Shown here piece by piece: positions 43,861 to 52,734 of a DNA stretch of 64,000 nt. This DNA is from Acetobacterium paludosum (lineage in GTDB: Bacteria; Bacillota; Clostridia; Eubacteriales; Eubacteriaceae), in the NCBI RefSeq assembly GCF_008086595.1, contig NZ_RXYA01000010.1:103850-167849 (forward strand). Direction: 5' to 3'. Made by a program: the position numbers and the translations under genes. A model generated the notes under the pieces. It saw nothing but the letters and a program-made list of their open reading frames with translations, did not search any database and had not been told where the DNA came from. Numbering within the stretch: position 1 is the first letter of the stretch; every line of letters begins with the position of its first letter.

Positions 43861-44826
43861 ATGAAAAAATTATATAAAACATTGCTGTTATTGCTGGCTG
43901 TTGTTCTTACAATAACTGCTTTTTCAGCATGCAGTGAAAAAGAAGCACAGACGAAAACGGATAATGGAAAAATAAACGTTGTTGCAACAATTTTTCCGGA
44001 ATATGATTTCCTGCGTCAGATTGCAGGAGATCACATAAATTTAACGATGTTATTAAAGCCGGGAGCAGAAAGCCACAGTTATGAACCGACGCCGCAGGAT
44101 ATTTTGAACGTGCAGAATGCGGATATGTTTGTATATGTAGGCGGTGATTCCGATGCCTGGGTTTCCAGCATACTGGATTCAATGGATAAAAGTAAGATGA
44201 AGATAGTTACATTGATGGACTGTGTGAATCTTGTCAAAGAAGAAACAGTTGAAGGAATGGAGCCGGAAGCGACGGAAGCGACAGCTACCGATGAAACTGA
44301 AATGGATGAACACGTTTGGACCTCGCCAAAAAATTCAATTTTAATTGTCCAGAAACTTTGTGATGAGCTTTGCACAGTAGATCCGGATAATGCCGGGAGT
44401 TATAAAATAAACACGGAAAATTATATAAATAAATTGAAACATCTGGACAATGAATTTCAAGATGTTGTTGATCATGCAGCCAGAAAAGAGATCGTCGTAG
44501 GTGATCGGTTCCCGTTCCGATATTTTGTAGATGATTATGGCTTAACTTATTACGCGGCATTCCCCGGATGTTCGACTGATACTGAAGCCAGTGCCGCAAC
44601 GGTTGCATTTTTGATTGATAAAGTAAAAACCGATCAGATACCGGTGGTATTTCATATCGAGCTTTCCAATGAGCAAATGTGTGATTCTATATGTACTGCT
44701 ACTGGAGCAAAAAAAGAACTTTTGAATGCGGTTCATAATGTTAGTAAGGATGACTTTGATGCAGGCGTGACTTACCTTGATCTGATGGAACATAATGTTG
44801 AGGTATTAAAGGAGGCGTTAAATTGA
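43861..44826 (+). CDS. znuA: Metal ABC transporter binding lipoprotein (second system)
   Basis: 321 residues, lipobox Cys24 (AFSAC). Metal motifs GAESHSYEPTPQD and MDEHVWTSPKN supply two His, with a short acidic stretch between them (EPEATEATATDETEMDEH). The later GDRFPFRYFVDDYGL replaces the third His found in the first system, a known variant. The frame is open from 43795; ATG at 43861 after TTGGAGGA is clearly the start. It ends one base before its ATPase gene. Confidence 0.9.
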   Translation: MKKLYKTLLLLLAVVLTITAFSACSEKEAQTKTDNGKINVVATIFPEYDFLRQIAGDHINLTMLLKPGAESHSYEPTPQDILNVQNADMFVYVGGDSDAWVSSILDSMDKSKMKIVTLMDCVNLVKEETVEGMEPEATEATATDETEMDEHVWTSPKNSILIVQKLCDELCTVDPDNAGSYKINTENYINKLKHLDNEFQDVVDHAARKEIVVGDRFPFRYFVDDYGLTYYAAFPGCSTDTEASAATVAFLIDKVKTDQIPVVFHIELSNEQMCDSICTATGAKKELLNAVHNVSKDDFDAGVTYLDLMEHNVEVLKEALN

Positions 44827-44827
44827 T

Positions 44828-45538
44828 ATGAGCCTGATTAACTGTGAGAATGTTACCTTTACATATGAAGGAAGCATTGTCTTAGCGGATTTAAATTTTT
44901 GCGTTGAAAGAGGCGAGTATTTATGCATAGTCGGGGAAAATGGAGCCGGTAAAAGTACTTTGATTAAGGGGATATTACGTTTGAAAAATCCTTCAAAAGG
45001 AAGCATCTTTACTGGCGATGGATTAAAAACAAAACAAATTGGCTATTTGCCCCAGCAGACCATAGCACAAAGAGACTTCCCGGCAAGTGTTTATGAAGTG
45101 GTGCTTTCCGGGAAGCTAAATAGTCTGGGTATATTGCCTTTTTATAAGAGAACAGATAAAGAAGATGTTATCAGGCAATTAAAACTTCTGGGAATCGAGG
45201 ACTTGAAAAGCAGATCCTACCGAGAATTATCAGGTGGGCAGCAGCAGCGAGTATTATTGGCAAGAGCACTTTGTGCCAGCAAAGAACTTTTGGTGTTGGA
45301 TGAACCCGTTACGGGCCTTGATCCAATCATGACAGGAGAATTGTACGATCTAATTAAGAAGATCAATAAAGAGGAAAAAAGAACGATTGTTATGGTGTCG
45401 CATGATATTAAGGGTGCTGTTATGTATGCTAGTCATATCTTGCATTTAGGCAAGACACAGTTGTTCTTTGGGAAAAAGGAAGACTATGTTCAGAGTGAAA
45501 TAGGAATGCGTTTTATCGGAGTTGAAGAAGATGATTAA
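44828..45538 (+). CDS. znuC: Metal ABC transporter ATPase (second system)
   Basis: 236-residue ATPase with GENGAGKST near residue 37, LSGGQQQRVLLARAL and LVLDEPVTGLDP. The segment IGYLPQQTIAQRDFPASVYE is typical of zinc/manganese importers. The ribosome site AAGGAGG lies in the end of the binding-protein gene. It overlaps the permease gene. Confidence 0.92.
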   Translation: MSLINCENVTFTYEGSIVLADLNFCVERGEYLCIVGENGAGKSTLIKGILRLKNPSKGSIFTGDGLKTKQIGYLPQQTIAQRDFPASVYEVVLSGKLNSLGILPFYKRTDKEDVIRQLKLLGIEDLKSRSYRELSGGQQQRVLLARALCASKELLVLDEPVTGLDPIMTGELYDLIKKINKEEKRTIVMVSHDIKGAVMYASHILHLGKTQLFFGKKEDYVQSEIGMRFIGVEEDD

Positions 45539-46349
45539 TACTTTTCAACAGATGTTATCTTATCCTTTTCTGGTAAATGCATTGGTGGTGGGAATTCTGG
45601 TCTCATTATGTGCATCATTGCTGGGGGTTAGTCTGGTGCTGAAAAGATATTCGATGATCGGCGATGGTTTGTCACATGTTGGATTTGCAGCTTTGGCGGT
45701 TGCCTATGCAATGAATGTGGCACCGCTTACAGTTGCTATTCCGGTTTGTGTAATTGCAGCGTTTCTATTGTTGCGGATGAATGAAAATAGTAAGTTGAAA
45801 GGTGATGCAGCTACGGCACTGCTTTGCAGTGGCGCTTTGGCCGTCGGCGTTATGACTATCTCGCTGACAACGGGGATGAATACCGATGTCTGTAACTATA
45901 TGTTTGGAAGCATACTGTCAATGAGTAAATTTGATGTGCAAATTTCGATTGGCTTATCGATCGTCGTTCTGATTCTGTATGTGCTTTTTTACAATAAAAT
46001 ATTTGCTGTGACATTCGATGAAACCTTTGCGAAAGCAACGGGGACACACAGTGATTTTTATAATATGCTAATTGCCTTGTTAACGGCAGTTACAGTGGTA
46101 TTGGGAATGCGGATGATGGGCGCGTTATTAATTTCCAGTCTGATAATATTCCCGGCACTTTCCGCGATGAGGATATGTAAGCATTTTCGTTCTGTTATTA
46201 TCTGTGCGGCGATACTTTCGGTAGTCTGCTTTGTGGTAGGCATTTATTTTTCTTATATGCATTCTACTCCCACCGGGGCAAGTATCGTCATTGCTGATAT
46301 AATCATGTTTCTATTGTTTGCAATGGTTGAAAAAATAAAGGAGCGATAA
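45531..46349 (+). CDS. znuB: Metal ABC transporter permease (second system)
   Basis: 272-residue ABC-3 permease with about eight helices; SMIGDGLSHVGFAALAVAY, MMGALLISSLIIFPALSAM and STPTGASIVIAD are characteristic. TTG at 45522 would add three residues; ATG at 45531 is preferred, with GGAG at 45518-45521. It overlaps the ATPase gene by 8 bases. Confidence 0.9.
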   Translation: MINTFQQMLSYPFLVNALVVGILVSLCASLLGVSLVLKRYSMIGDGLSHVGFAALAVAYAMNVAPLTVAIPVCVIAAFLLLRMNENSKLKGDAATALLCSGALAVGVMTISLTTGMNTDVCNYMFGSILSMSKFDVQISIGLSIVVLILYVLFYNKIFAVTFDETFAKATGTHSDFYNMLIALLTAVTVVLGMRMMGALLISSLIIFPALSAMRICKHFRSVIICAAILSVVCFVVGIYFSYMHSTPTGASIVIADIIMFLLFAMVEKIKER

Positions 46350-46353
46350 CAGG

Positions 46354-46938
46354 ATGACTATAAAAAAAGGATCGATGGTGTTTGTATGGATCTGCATATT
46401 GGTATTAGCATTAGGAATTTCAGGATGCAGTAAACAACAGAGCGCCACTTCAAACAATAAAACAAGTTCTCAGAAAGAAGCGACAGAAAGTAGTGAAACG
46501 AAAGATTACGGAACGCCAGATGCGTTAGGAAGGGTTGGATATCATTGTGATATTGAAGCGGATAAGAAGAACTTTAATGGAAAGGTGGATATAGTCGTCG
46601 GTGATAATCTTTATACGACACAGATTAACGACTGGTATACGAACTTTGACCAATATGAAGGCAAAACAGTGGAAATTGAAGGCTATTATATCAATAAATA
46701 TGCACCATGCACATTTGTGGGAAGGTACGGCCCATCATGTCCTTATTGCAATGGCGGATATGTCAGCTTTGAATTTTATACCCAGGAGGATTTGTCAGAC
46801 CTAAAACCTGTTCAGGACTGGATTAAGGTAATCGGAATTCTCAGACAGGGAGAAGACAAGACGGGCGTATTTAAGTATATTGAGGTTCTTTCACTGGAGA
46901 AAATGGATGAAGTGGGAATGAGTACCGTAACAAATTAG
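46354..46938 (+). CDS. Lipoprotein, possibly related to the YcgQ C-terminal (DUF1980-like) domain
   Basis: 194 residues, lipobox Cys25 (ISGC), a Ser/Thr-rich linker, then an OB-like domain (LYTTQINDWYTNFDQYEGK, VEIEGYYINK) with a GPSCPYCNGG segment. This pattern recalls the extracellular part of YcgQ-type proteins by eye; the match is uncertain. It starts 4 bases after the second permease gene, so it is the last gene of this zinc operon and may be a surface metal accessory. Confidence 0.7.
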   Translation: MTIKKGSMVFVWICILVLALGISGCSKQQSATSNNKTSSQKEATESSETKDYGTPDALGRVGYHCDIEADKKNFNGKVDIVVGDNLYTTQINDWYTNFDQYEGKTVEIEGYYINKYAPCTFVGRYGPSCPYCNGGYVSFEFYTQEDLSDLKPVQDWIKVIGILRQGEDKTGVFKYIEVLSLEKMDEVGMSTVTN

Positions 46939-47011
46939 GTGAGGCGGCAATAAAAAGCCAGTCTTGTATAAATTATAGTTTTCATAAAAATAGAGATTGC
47001 TGAATTATCAA

Positions 47012-47040
47012 TTGACAGATAGGCTTTAAAAGGATATAAT
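47012..47040 (+). promoter_or_regulatory. Consensus sigma-70 promoter of the NiCo riboswitch
   Basis: TTGACA (47012-47017), exactly 17 bases, TATAAT (47035-47040). This is a full consensus promoter, so control must come mainly from the riboswitch that follows. Confidence 0.92.
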
Positions 47041-47073
47041 TGTTGAATCTCTTTGCGCTGCATAGAATACAGT

Positions 47074-47192
47074 ACAAACTGAGCAGGCGATGCAATCTTA
47101 AATGATTCATGGGGCCGGGCCATAAAAGTGGCAACAGATGAACTTAAGCACATCTGTGGGACAGTAATTGTCCCATGGGTGTGCTCTTTTTA
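47074..47192 (+). ncRNA. NiCo (czcD) riboswitch with terminator
   Basis: The sequence matches the known NiCo riboswitch layout: ACTGAGCAGGC at the 5' side, GCCGGGCCATAAAAGTGGCA in the middle, CAACAGATG, CATCTGTGGGACAGT at the 3' side. ACTG (47078-47081) pairs with CAGT (47162-47165), AATC with GATT, GCCA with TGGC, and CAGATG with CATCTG, giving the four-way junction. The terminator uses GCACA/TGTGC and TGGGACA/TGTCCCA (47148-47184) with T-rich 47185-47192, sharing GGGACA with the aptamer. Metal binding should therefore prevent termination. The class senses Co2+ and Ni2+ and has also been reported to respond to Fe2+. Confidence 0.92.
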
Positions 47193-47296
47193 TACCTAAA
47201 TTTTGGACAAAGATTGAAATCTAAGAAAACTATGCGACATAAAGAGGGTTAAAATCATGAAAAAATGGGAAGAAATGAAAAACGGAGGTAATTTTC

Positions 47297-49816
47297 ATGA
47301 CTACAAACAAAAAAATGGGTTTAACTACTCAGGATGCACAGGCACTGCAGGAGCAGTATGGGAAAAATGAATTAACGGCTGGTAAGAAACAAAGCTTTTT
47401 TATTAAAACGCTCCATATTATTGCGGAGCCGATGTTTTTATTACTGATCGTTGCAGCTATTATCTATTTCGTTTTAGGTGAACCCCGAGATGGTGCGGTA
47501 ATGCTGATTTTTGTTATCGGCATTATCAGTATTGATGTGATCCAGGAGTGGAAAACGGATAAGACTTTAAATGCGTTAAAAGAACTGTCTGCACCACATG
47601 TCACCGTTATTCGTGATGGTGAAGAACTGATGATTGCCAGTGTGGATTTAGTGCCGGGAGACACGATGATCATCGCCGAAGGGGTTAAAATACCTGCGGA
47701 TGGTGAAATTATCAAGGCTAATGATCTTTGTGTAGATGAATCATCCTTAACCGGGGAAGCGGAAGGTGTTTGGAAAGTCACCGTTGATAACGCCGAGGAA
47801 TCGGACGATTATTGGCGAAGAGACTACTGTTATGCCGGTACGCTGGTTACGCAGGGAAATGCTCATGTACTTGTTGATAAAATTGGCGCGCTAACGGAAT
47901 ATGGAAAAATCGGAACCAGCGTCGCTTCAGCCGAAGAAAAACCGACGCCGTTACAAAAACAAACAGGAAGTCTTGTAAAGCTGTGCGCTGGCATTGCAGC
48001 GGTTCTTTGTGCATTAGTCGGGGTGATCACTTATTTTAATATCCCGGAACATGTTTTCAAGGATCGTATCATTGAAAGTATTTTATCGGGAATTACTTTG
48101 GCCATGGCCATGATACCTGAGGAATTTCCGGTCATTCTCACGGTGTTTTTATCCATGGGTGCCTGGCGATTAGCCAAGAAAAATTCACTGGTGCGCAAAC
48201 TGCCTTCAGTGGAAACGTTAGGGGCTGTTTCAGTACTTTGTGTGGATAAAACCGGTACGATTACCATGAATCAAATGACCGTCACGGATATCTGGGCCCG
48301 AAATTCCGATGAAGACGAACTCTGCGAGATGATGGGTCTTGGATGCGAAACAGAAGCCTATGATCCAATGGAAAAGGCCATGGTCCGTTATTGTGAAAAA
48401 TGTGGCTTTTCCAAAGAGCATCTTTTTGGCGGAGAATTAATTACGGAATATGCGTTTACCAATGAATTAAAAATGATGGGTCATGTCTGGCATCATGATG
48501 GAGAAATTATCGTCGCAGCCAAAGGCTCGCCAGAACGGATGCTGACAATTTGCATCTTAACGGATCAGGAACGCCTGGAAGTTAATGATAAAATCGCAGA
48601 AATGTCAAAAAAAGGATTGCGTGTTATCGCAGTGGGAGTCATGAAGCCCCAGACTGAAGCTGAAATTCCCAAAACGATTACTCAAGCTAAGTTGCGATTA
48701 TTAGGCCTTATTGGCCTTGCGGATCCACCTCGGGAAGCCGTTAAGGAAGACATCAAAAATTGTACCAGAGCCGGCGTTCGGGTTGTTATGATCACTGGGG
48801 ATAATGGCATTACGGCCAGTAGTATTGCCAAACAGATTGGCATACCGAATTGTGATCATATTATTACCGGGGATGAATTAAACCTTATGTCTGATGAGGT
48901 ATTGCAGGAAAAAGTTAAAAATGTGAGTATCTTTTCCAGAGTTGTGCCAGAGCATAAGATGCGAATTGTTAAGGCCTTTAAAGCCAATGGCGAGGTTGTG
49001 GCCATGACGGGGGATGGGGTTAATGACGCCCCGGCTCTTAAAACGGCAGATATCGGAATTGCCATGGGAAAACGCGGTTCAGAAGTTTCCCGGGAAGCAG
49101 CTGATCTCATCTTAATGGATGATAACTTTTCTACCATTGTATCGACTATTGAAGATGGCAGACGGATATATGATAATATTCGAAAAGCGGTAGGATATGT
49201 GTTCACCATTCATATTCCGATCGCGTTTTCCTGCTTGTTTGCCCCACTGCTGGGTGTGTCAACAACTAATTTATTTTTACTGCCGCTTCATGTCGTCATA
49301 CTGGAACTTATTATTGATCCGACCTGTTCCATTGTTTTAGAACGACAGCCTGCTGAACATGATATCATGGATCGAAAACCAAGAAATCCCAATGAAAGTA
49401 TTATCCCGGGAAAAACTTTAGCAAAAAGTGTGATTCAAGGATTGGTTATTTTCGGAACATCCTTTGGAACCTATTTTATGTTTCTGGGACAGGGAAATAC
49501 ACCGCTGGCGAGAACTATGGGGTTGGTTATCATCATGCTGGCCAATTTGGTTTTGGTACAGGTCAACAGTTCCAATCAGGACTTTGTTTTTCAGTCAATG
49601 AAGCGTCTGATCAAAGATAAAGTCATGTGGGCAATTAATATCGGAACGATTGGCGGAATTTTGGTAATTTTATACACCCCTTTAAGTGCTTTTTTAAAGT
49701 TGTATCCATTAACAATCGAGCAGTTTTTTATGGCTGCCGGGATAGCAATCTTATCGGTAATTTGGTATGAAGCAGTGAAATTGGTTTGTTGGCTTAGGAA
49801 AAAAAGAAATAATTAA
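47297..49816 (+). CDS. P-type cation-transporting ATPase, probable Co/Ni/Fe exporter
   Basis: 839 residues, P2-like P-type ATPase. TGE actuator motif near 152 (SLTGEA), phosphorylated Asp317 in DKTGTITMNQM, and MTGDGVNDAPALKTADIGIA as the hinge. The M4 motif reads MIPEEFPVIL and the M6 region VVILELIIDP. By sequence it would be called a calcium-type pump, but the NiCo riboswitch indicates export of cobalt, nickel or ferrous iron. ATG at 47297 follows GGAGGT. It is a single gene closed by a terminator. Confidence 0.92.
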   Translation: MTTNKKMGLTTQDAQALQEQYGKNELTAGKKQSFFIKTLHIIAEPMFLLLIVAAIIYFVLGEPRDGAVMLIFVIGIISIDVIQEWKTDKTLNALKELSAPHVTVIRDGEELMIASVDLVPGDTMIIAEGVKIPADGEIIKANDLCVDESSLTGEAEGVWKVTVDNAEESDDYWRRDYCYAGTLVTQGNAHVLVDKIGALTEYGKIGTSVASAEEKPTPLQKQTGSLVKLCAGIAAVLCALVGVITYFNIPEHVFKDRIIESILSGITLAMAMIPEEFPVILTVFLSMGAWRLAKKNSLVRKLPSVETLGAVSVLCVDKTGTITMNQMTVTDIWARNSDEDELCEMMGLGCETEAYDPMEKAMVRYCEKCGFSKEHLFGGELITEYAFTNELKMMGHVWHHDGEIIVAAKGSPERMLTICILTDQERLEVNDKIAEMSKKGLRVIAVGVMKPQTEAEIPKTITQAKLRLLGLIGLADPPREAVKEDIKNCTRAGVRVVMITGDNGITASSIAKQIGIPNCDHIITGDELNLMSDEVLQEKVKNVSIFSRVVPEHKMRIVKAFKANGEVVAMTGDGVNDAPALKTADIGIAMGKRGSEVSREAADLILMDDNFSTIVSTIEDGRRIYDNIRKAVGYVFTIHIPIAFSCLFAPLLGVSTTNLFLLPLHVVILELIIDPTCSIVLERQPAEHDIMDRKPRNPNESIIPGKTLAKSVIQGLVIFGTSFGTYFMFLGQGNTPLARTMGLVIIMLANLVLVQVNSSNQDFVFQSMKRLIKDKVMWAINIGTIGGILVILYTPLSAFLKLYPLTIEQFFMAAGIAILSVIWYEAVKLVCWLRKKRNN

Positions 49817-49845
49817 TTAGGCTTATCAAAACGCTAAAAATAGAA

Positions 49846-49885
49846 AAAGCATAACTTCTGAGAGAGATCTGGAGTTATGCTTTTA
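49846..49885 (+). terminator. Terminator after the P-type ATPase
   Basis: AGCATAACT (49848-49856) pairs with AGTTATGCT (49873-49881), followed by TTT. Confidence 0.85.
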
Positions 49886-49988
49886 TGCGAAAATTTATAT
49901 CGGATTTTAATGCAAAGGACTAGCAAAGCACTGTGATAAAGTGTATAATGGCTTCGTAATTATATTAGGAAAAGAGGAACAAAAAGGA

Positions 49989-50795
49989 ATGAAAAAAAGA
50001 AGACTACTTGTTTTAATGCTTACCGTCATTCTTGTCGCTGGTTTATTCGCAGGTTGCAGCAGTTCTGCCAAAACAGATAGTAATACGACTGCAAAAAATG
50101 ATGATAAGACTTTTGTTGTTGGTTTAGATGATTCTTTCCCGCCAATGGGTTTCAGAGATGATAAAAATGAAATCGTTGGATTTGATGTAGATCTTGCTAA
50201 AGAGGCAGGGAAGCGGATGGGAATGGAAGTTGTCCTTCAGCCAATTAATTGGGATACTAAGGAATTAGAACTTGATTCCGGAAATATCGATGTTATCTGG
50301 AACGGATTAACGATAACGGATGAACGTAAACAAGCCATGAATTTCACAAAACCTTATCTTAAAAACGATCAGGTAATTGTTGTTAAAAGTGATTCTAGTA
50401 TAAAAACAAAAGCTGATTTAGCCGGTAAAAATATTGGTCTTCAAAAGGGATCTTCGGCCTATGATGCCTACATGGCTGACCCAATCAGTAAAGAAACGGC
50501 TGCGATGAACGAATATGATGATAACGTTTCGGCACTCAGTGATTTAGGAATTGGCCGAATTGATGCCGTCATCGTTGACTCTATTGTCGCTCGTTATTAC
50601 ATCAAATCTGAAAATGTTGCGTACACTATTTTGAATGAAAGTTTGTCGCCAGAACTCTATGGTGTTGCTGTTAAAAAGGGCAATACTGAATTGTTGACAA
50701 AACTGCAGGATGCTATTGATGCTATGATTGCTGATGGAACGGCTGCTACCATTTCGACAAAATGGTTTGGCGAAGACATTATTTATAAACCATAA
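49989..50795 (+). CDS. Polar-amino-acid ABC transporter substrate-binding lipoprotein
   Basis: 268 residues, lipobox Cys23 (LFAGC), then a family-3 solute-binding domain: VGLDDSFPPMGFRDD, IVGFDVDLAKEAGKRMGM, GLTITDERKQAMNFTKPYL, and the late IDAMIADGTAATISTKWFG. Family members carry glutamine, cystine or similar amino acids; the ligand is not determined. The frame is open from 49941, but ATG at 49989 gives the proper signal peptide. A terminator-like hairpin follows, so more binding protein than permease would be made. Confidence 0.92.
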   Translation: MKKRRLLVLMLTVILVAGLFAGCSSSAKTDSNTTAKNDDKTFVVGLDDSFPPMGFRDDKNEIVGFDVDLAKEAGKRMGMEVVLQPINWDTKELELDSGNIDVIWNGLTITDERKQAMNFTKPYLKNDQVIVVKSDSSIKTKADLAGKNIGLQKGSSAYDAYMADPISKETAAMNEYDDNVSALSDLGIGRIDAVIVDSIVARYYIKSENVAYTILNESLSPELYGVAVKKGNTELLTKLQDAIDAMIADGTAATISTKWFGEDIIYKP

Positions 50796-50817
50796 TTTCT
50801 AAATAAATTAATTATTA

Positions 50818-50848
50818 GAAAGGGGCTTTTGCAATAGCTCCTTTTTTA
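50818..50848 (+). terminator. Attenuating terminator between binding-protein and permease genes
   Basis: AAAGGGGCT, loop TTTGCAAT, AGCTCCTTTTTT. It is typical of ABC operons that need excess binding protein. Confidence 0.75.
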
Positions 50849-50871
50849 TTTTATTACTCAGGAGAACGATT

Positions 50872-51534
50872 ATGTCAGATTTTTTAACTTATTTATCTAA
50901 TATTACTTTACCGATGATATATGGTATGGGTATTGCACTCAGCATCTTTGCGGTCACCTTTGTATGTTCAATTCCATTAGGCTTTCTTTTTACCCTGATG
51001 GTCCGAAGTAAATTTAAACCGATAAAAGCATTTGCCGATGCCTATATCTATGTCATGCGGGGAACACCATTGCTGCTTCAATTGATGTTCGTTTATTTTG
51101 GACTGCCGTTATTGCCTTTTTTCGGTCAATTTTTTATTTTTGACCGATTCACGGCCGCCTGCATCGCTTTTGGAATGAACTATGCCGCTTATTTTGCGGA
51201 AATCTTTCGGGGCGGGCTGCTTGCCATTGACAAGGGTCAGTATGAAGCGGCAAAGGTATTGGGATTGACAAAATTCGAAACCATGACTCGGGTTGTTGTT
51301 CCACAGATGATCCGCGTTTGTTTACCATCGATCACCAATGAAACCATTACACTGGTAAAAGATACATCTCTGGTTACCGTAATTGGAGTAGCCGAAATTT
51401 TGCACTATGCGAAAACTGCTGTTAATCGGGACGGAGGTCCTTTTCCTTTTTTTATTGCCGCCATATTGTACCTGCTGATCAATTTTGTTATTACCATGGT
51501 ATTCAAGAAACTTGAAAAGAAATATGAATTTTAG
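50872..51534 (+). CDS. Polar-amino-acid ABC transporter permease
   Basis: 220-residue permease of the HisM/GlnP type with about five helices. [20 protein letters not shown] and the EAA loop [20 protein letters not shown] are characteristic. CAGGAG precedes the ATG. It forms a transporter with the genes on either side. Confidence 0.94.
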   Translation: MSDFLTYLSNITLPMIYGMGIALSIFAVTFVCSIPLGFLFTLMVRSKFKPIKAFADAYIYVMRGTPLLLQLMFVYFGLPLLPFFGQFFIFDRFTAACIAFGMNYAAYFAEIFRGGLLAIDKGQYEAAKVLGLTKFETMTRVVVPQMIRVCLPSITNETITLVKDTSLVTVIGVAEILHYAKTAVNRDGGPFPFFIAAILYLLINFVITMVFKKLEKKYEF

Positions 51535-51544
51535 GGGGGGCAAC

Positions 51545-52339
51545 ATGGAAATAATAAGGGTAGATAAACTCAATAAAAGTTTTGGCGATCATCATGTGCT
51601 AAACGATATTTCGTTTACTGTAAACAAAGGCGATGTGGTAGCAATCATCGGTTCTTCCGGTTCGGGAAAATCCACCTTGCTTCGCTGTCTGATTGATTTG
51701 GAAAAGGCTGATAGCGGAGATGTTTTTATGGAAGGAAAACCGTTGATTAAATCTGGCGTTTATCCCAGTATGCAAGAGATTCGGGAAATTATCATGAGAA
51801 TGGGAATGGTTTTTCAGCACTTTAATCTTTTTCCCCATCTCACCGTGCGACAAAATTTAGAACTGGCACCAAAAGTGGTAAAAAAAGAAGAACCACTTCA
51901 AATGAATAAGCGCTGTGAAACTTATTTGGAAAAGGTTGGTTTGTTAGAACGAATTGACGCGATGCCTTCGACTTTATCAGGCGGAGAAAAACAACGGGTT
52001 GCGATCGCTCGGGCATTGATGATGAATCCTGATATTCTACTTTTTGATGAGCCGACATCGGCTCTGGATCCTGAACTGACTGGCGAAGTATTAAATGTGA
52101 TGCAAAGTCTTGCCAATGAGCATATGACAATGGTGGTTGTAACCCATGAAATGAATTTTGCCAGAAAAGTTGCAAATAAGATTCTTTTTATGGACGCAGG
52201 TAAAATACTGGAAGAGGGAACACCGGAAGATATTTTTAATAATCCCCGGGAGCAAAGAACCCAGGCGTTTTTAAGTACTGTTCTTAGAGAACAGAGTAAA
52301 AAAGTTAAAAAGAAATACCGACTTAAAAAATATTTATAG
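51545..52339 (+). CDS. Polar-amino-acid ABC transporter ATPase
   Basis: 264 residues with GSSGSGKST near residue 37, [17 protein letters not shown] and [11 protein letters not shown]. The frame is open from 51485; ATG at 51545 follows a G-rich AGGGGGGC site. The C terminus ends in a very basic stretch ([13 protein letters not shown]). It closes the operon, with a terminator behind it. Confidence 0.94.
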   Translation: MEIIRVDKLNKSFGDHHVLNDISFTVNKGDVVAIIGSSGSGKSTLLRCLIDLEKADSGDVFMEGKPLIKSGVYPSMQEIREIIMRMGMVFQHFNLFPHLTVRQNLELAPKVVKKEEPLQMNKRCETYLEKVGLLERIDAMPSTLSGGEKQRVAIARALMMNPDILLFDEPTSALDPELTGEVLNVMQSLANEHMTMVVVTHEMNFARKVANKILFMDAGKILEEGTPEDIFNNPREQRTQAFLSTVLREQSKKVKKKYRLKKYL

Positions 52340-52375
52340 TAACTTGTATTTGCTATTTTGCTTTATATACAGACA

Positions 52376-52411
52376 AAGCCTTCCCAAAATGAATTGGGAA
52401 GGCTTAATTAT
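52376..52411 (+). terminator. Terminator after the ABC transporter operon
   Basis: AAGCCTTCCCAA, loop AATGAA, TTGGGAAGGCTT, followed by AATTATT. It separates the transporter from the rpoB transcript. Confidence 0.88.
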
Positions 52412-52434
52412 TAAAAAAAAGGCGCTCAAAAAAA

Positions 52435-52463
52435 TTGACAAACAGATAATCTTATGATAGAAT
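52435..52463 (+). promoter_or_regulatory. Promoter of rpoBC
   Basis: TTGACA (52435-52440), 17 bases, TAGAAT (52458-52463). GATAATCTTAT (52445-52455), in the spacer between the hexamers, has its inverted copy ATAAGATTATC at 52490-52500. Confidence 0.85.
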
Positions 52464-52734
52464 ATTAAATTGCATTGGTATCTTTAAAAATAAGATTATC
52501 AGGCGTCCTTGTCATTGATTTTCAATGAAACAATAACCTAGCTAGTGATTCCGCAATTACAAACTGATCAAAGGGGAAGTAAAGCTGAATCTAATGCATA
52601 TGAAATTGATTACTTGCTAATCATAACACAAGGAGAGATGAAAAACAACAGGCAAATTAGGGATGCCAAAAGGAGAGACAGCAGTCTCTTACTGGGTGAT
52701 CCGTTGCTGAGTATTGTGCGAGGGGTGATATTGG
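52464..52734 (+). promoter_or_regulatory. Long 5' leader of rpoB
   Basis: About 265 untranslated bases before rpoB. It holds the second arm of the inverted repeat (52490-52500), a small hairpin AGAGAC/GTCTCT around 52675-52690, and a 69-codon open frame from 52545 that runs into rpoB in another frame and has no clear ribosome site. No known ribosomal-protein leader was recognised. rplJ and rplL, which usually precede rpoB, are absent. Confidence 0.5.

Noticed and set aside
47254..47370. 36-codon open frame (MKKWEEMKNGG start) overlapping the P-type ATPase start.
   Set aside because: No recognisable product, overlaps the real gene out of frame; possible translational coupling cannot be shown from sequence.
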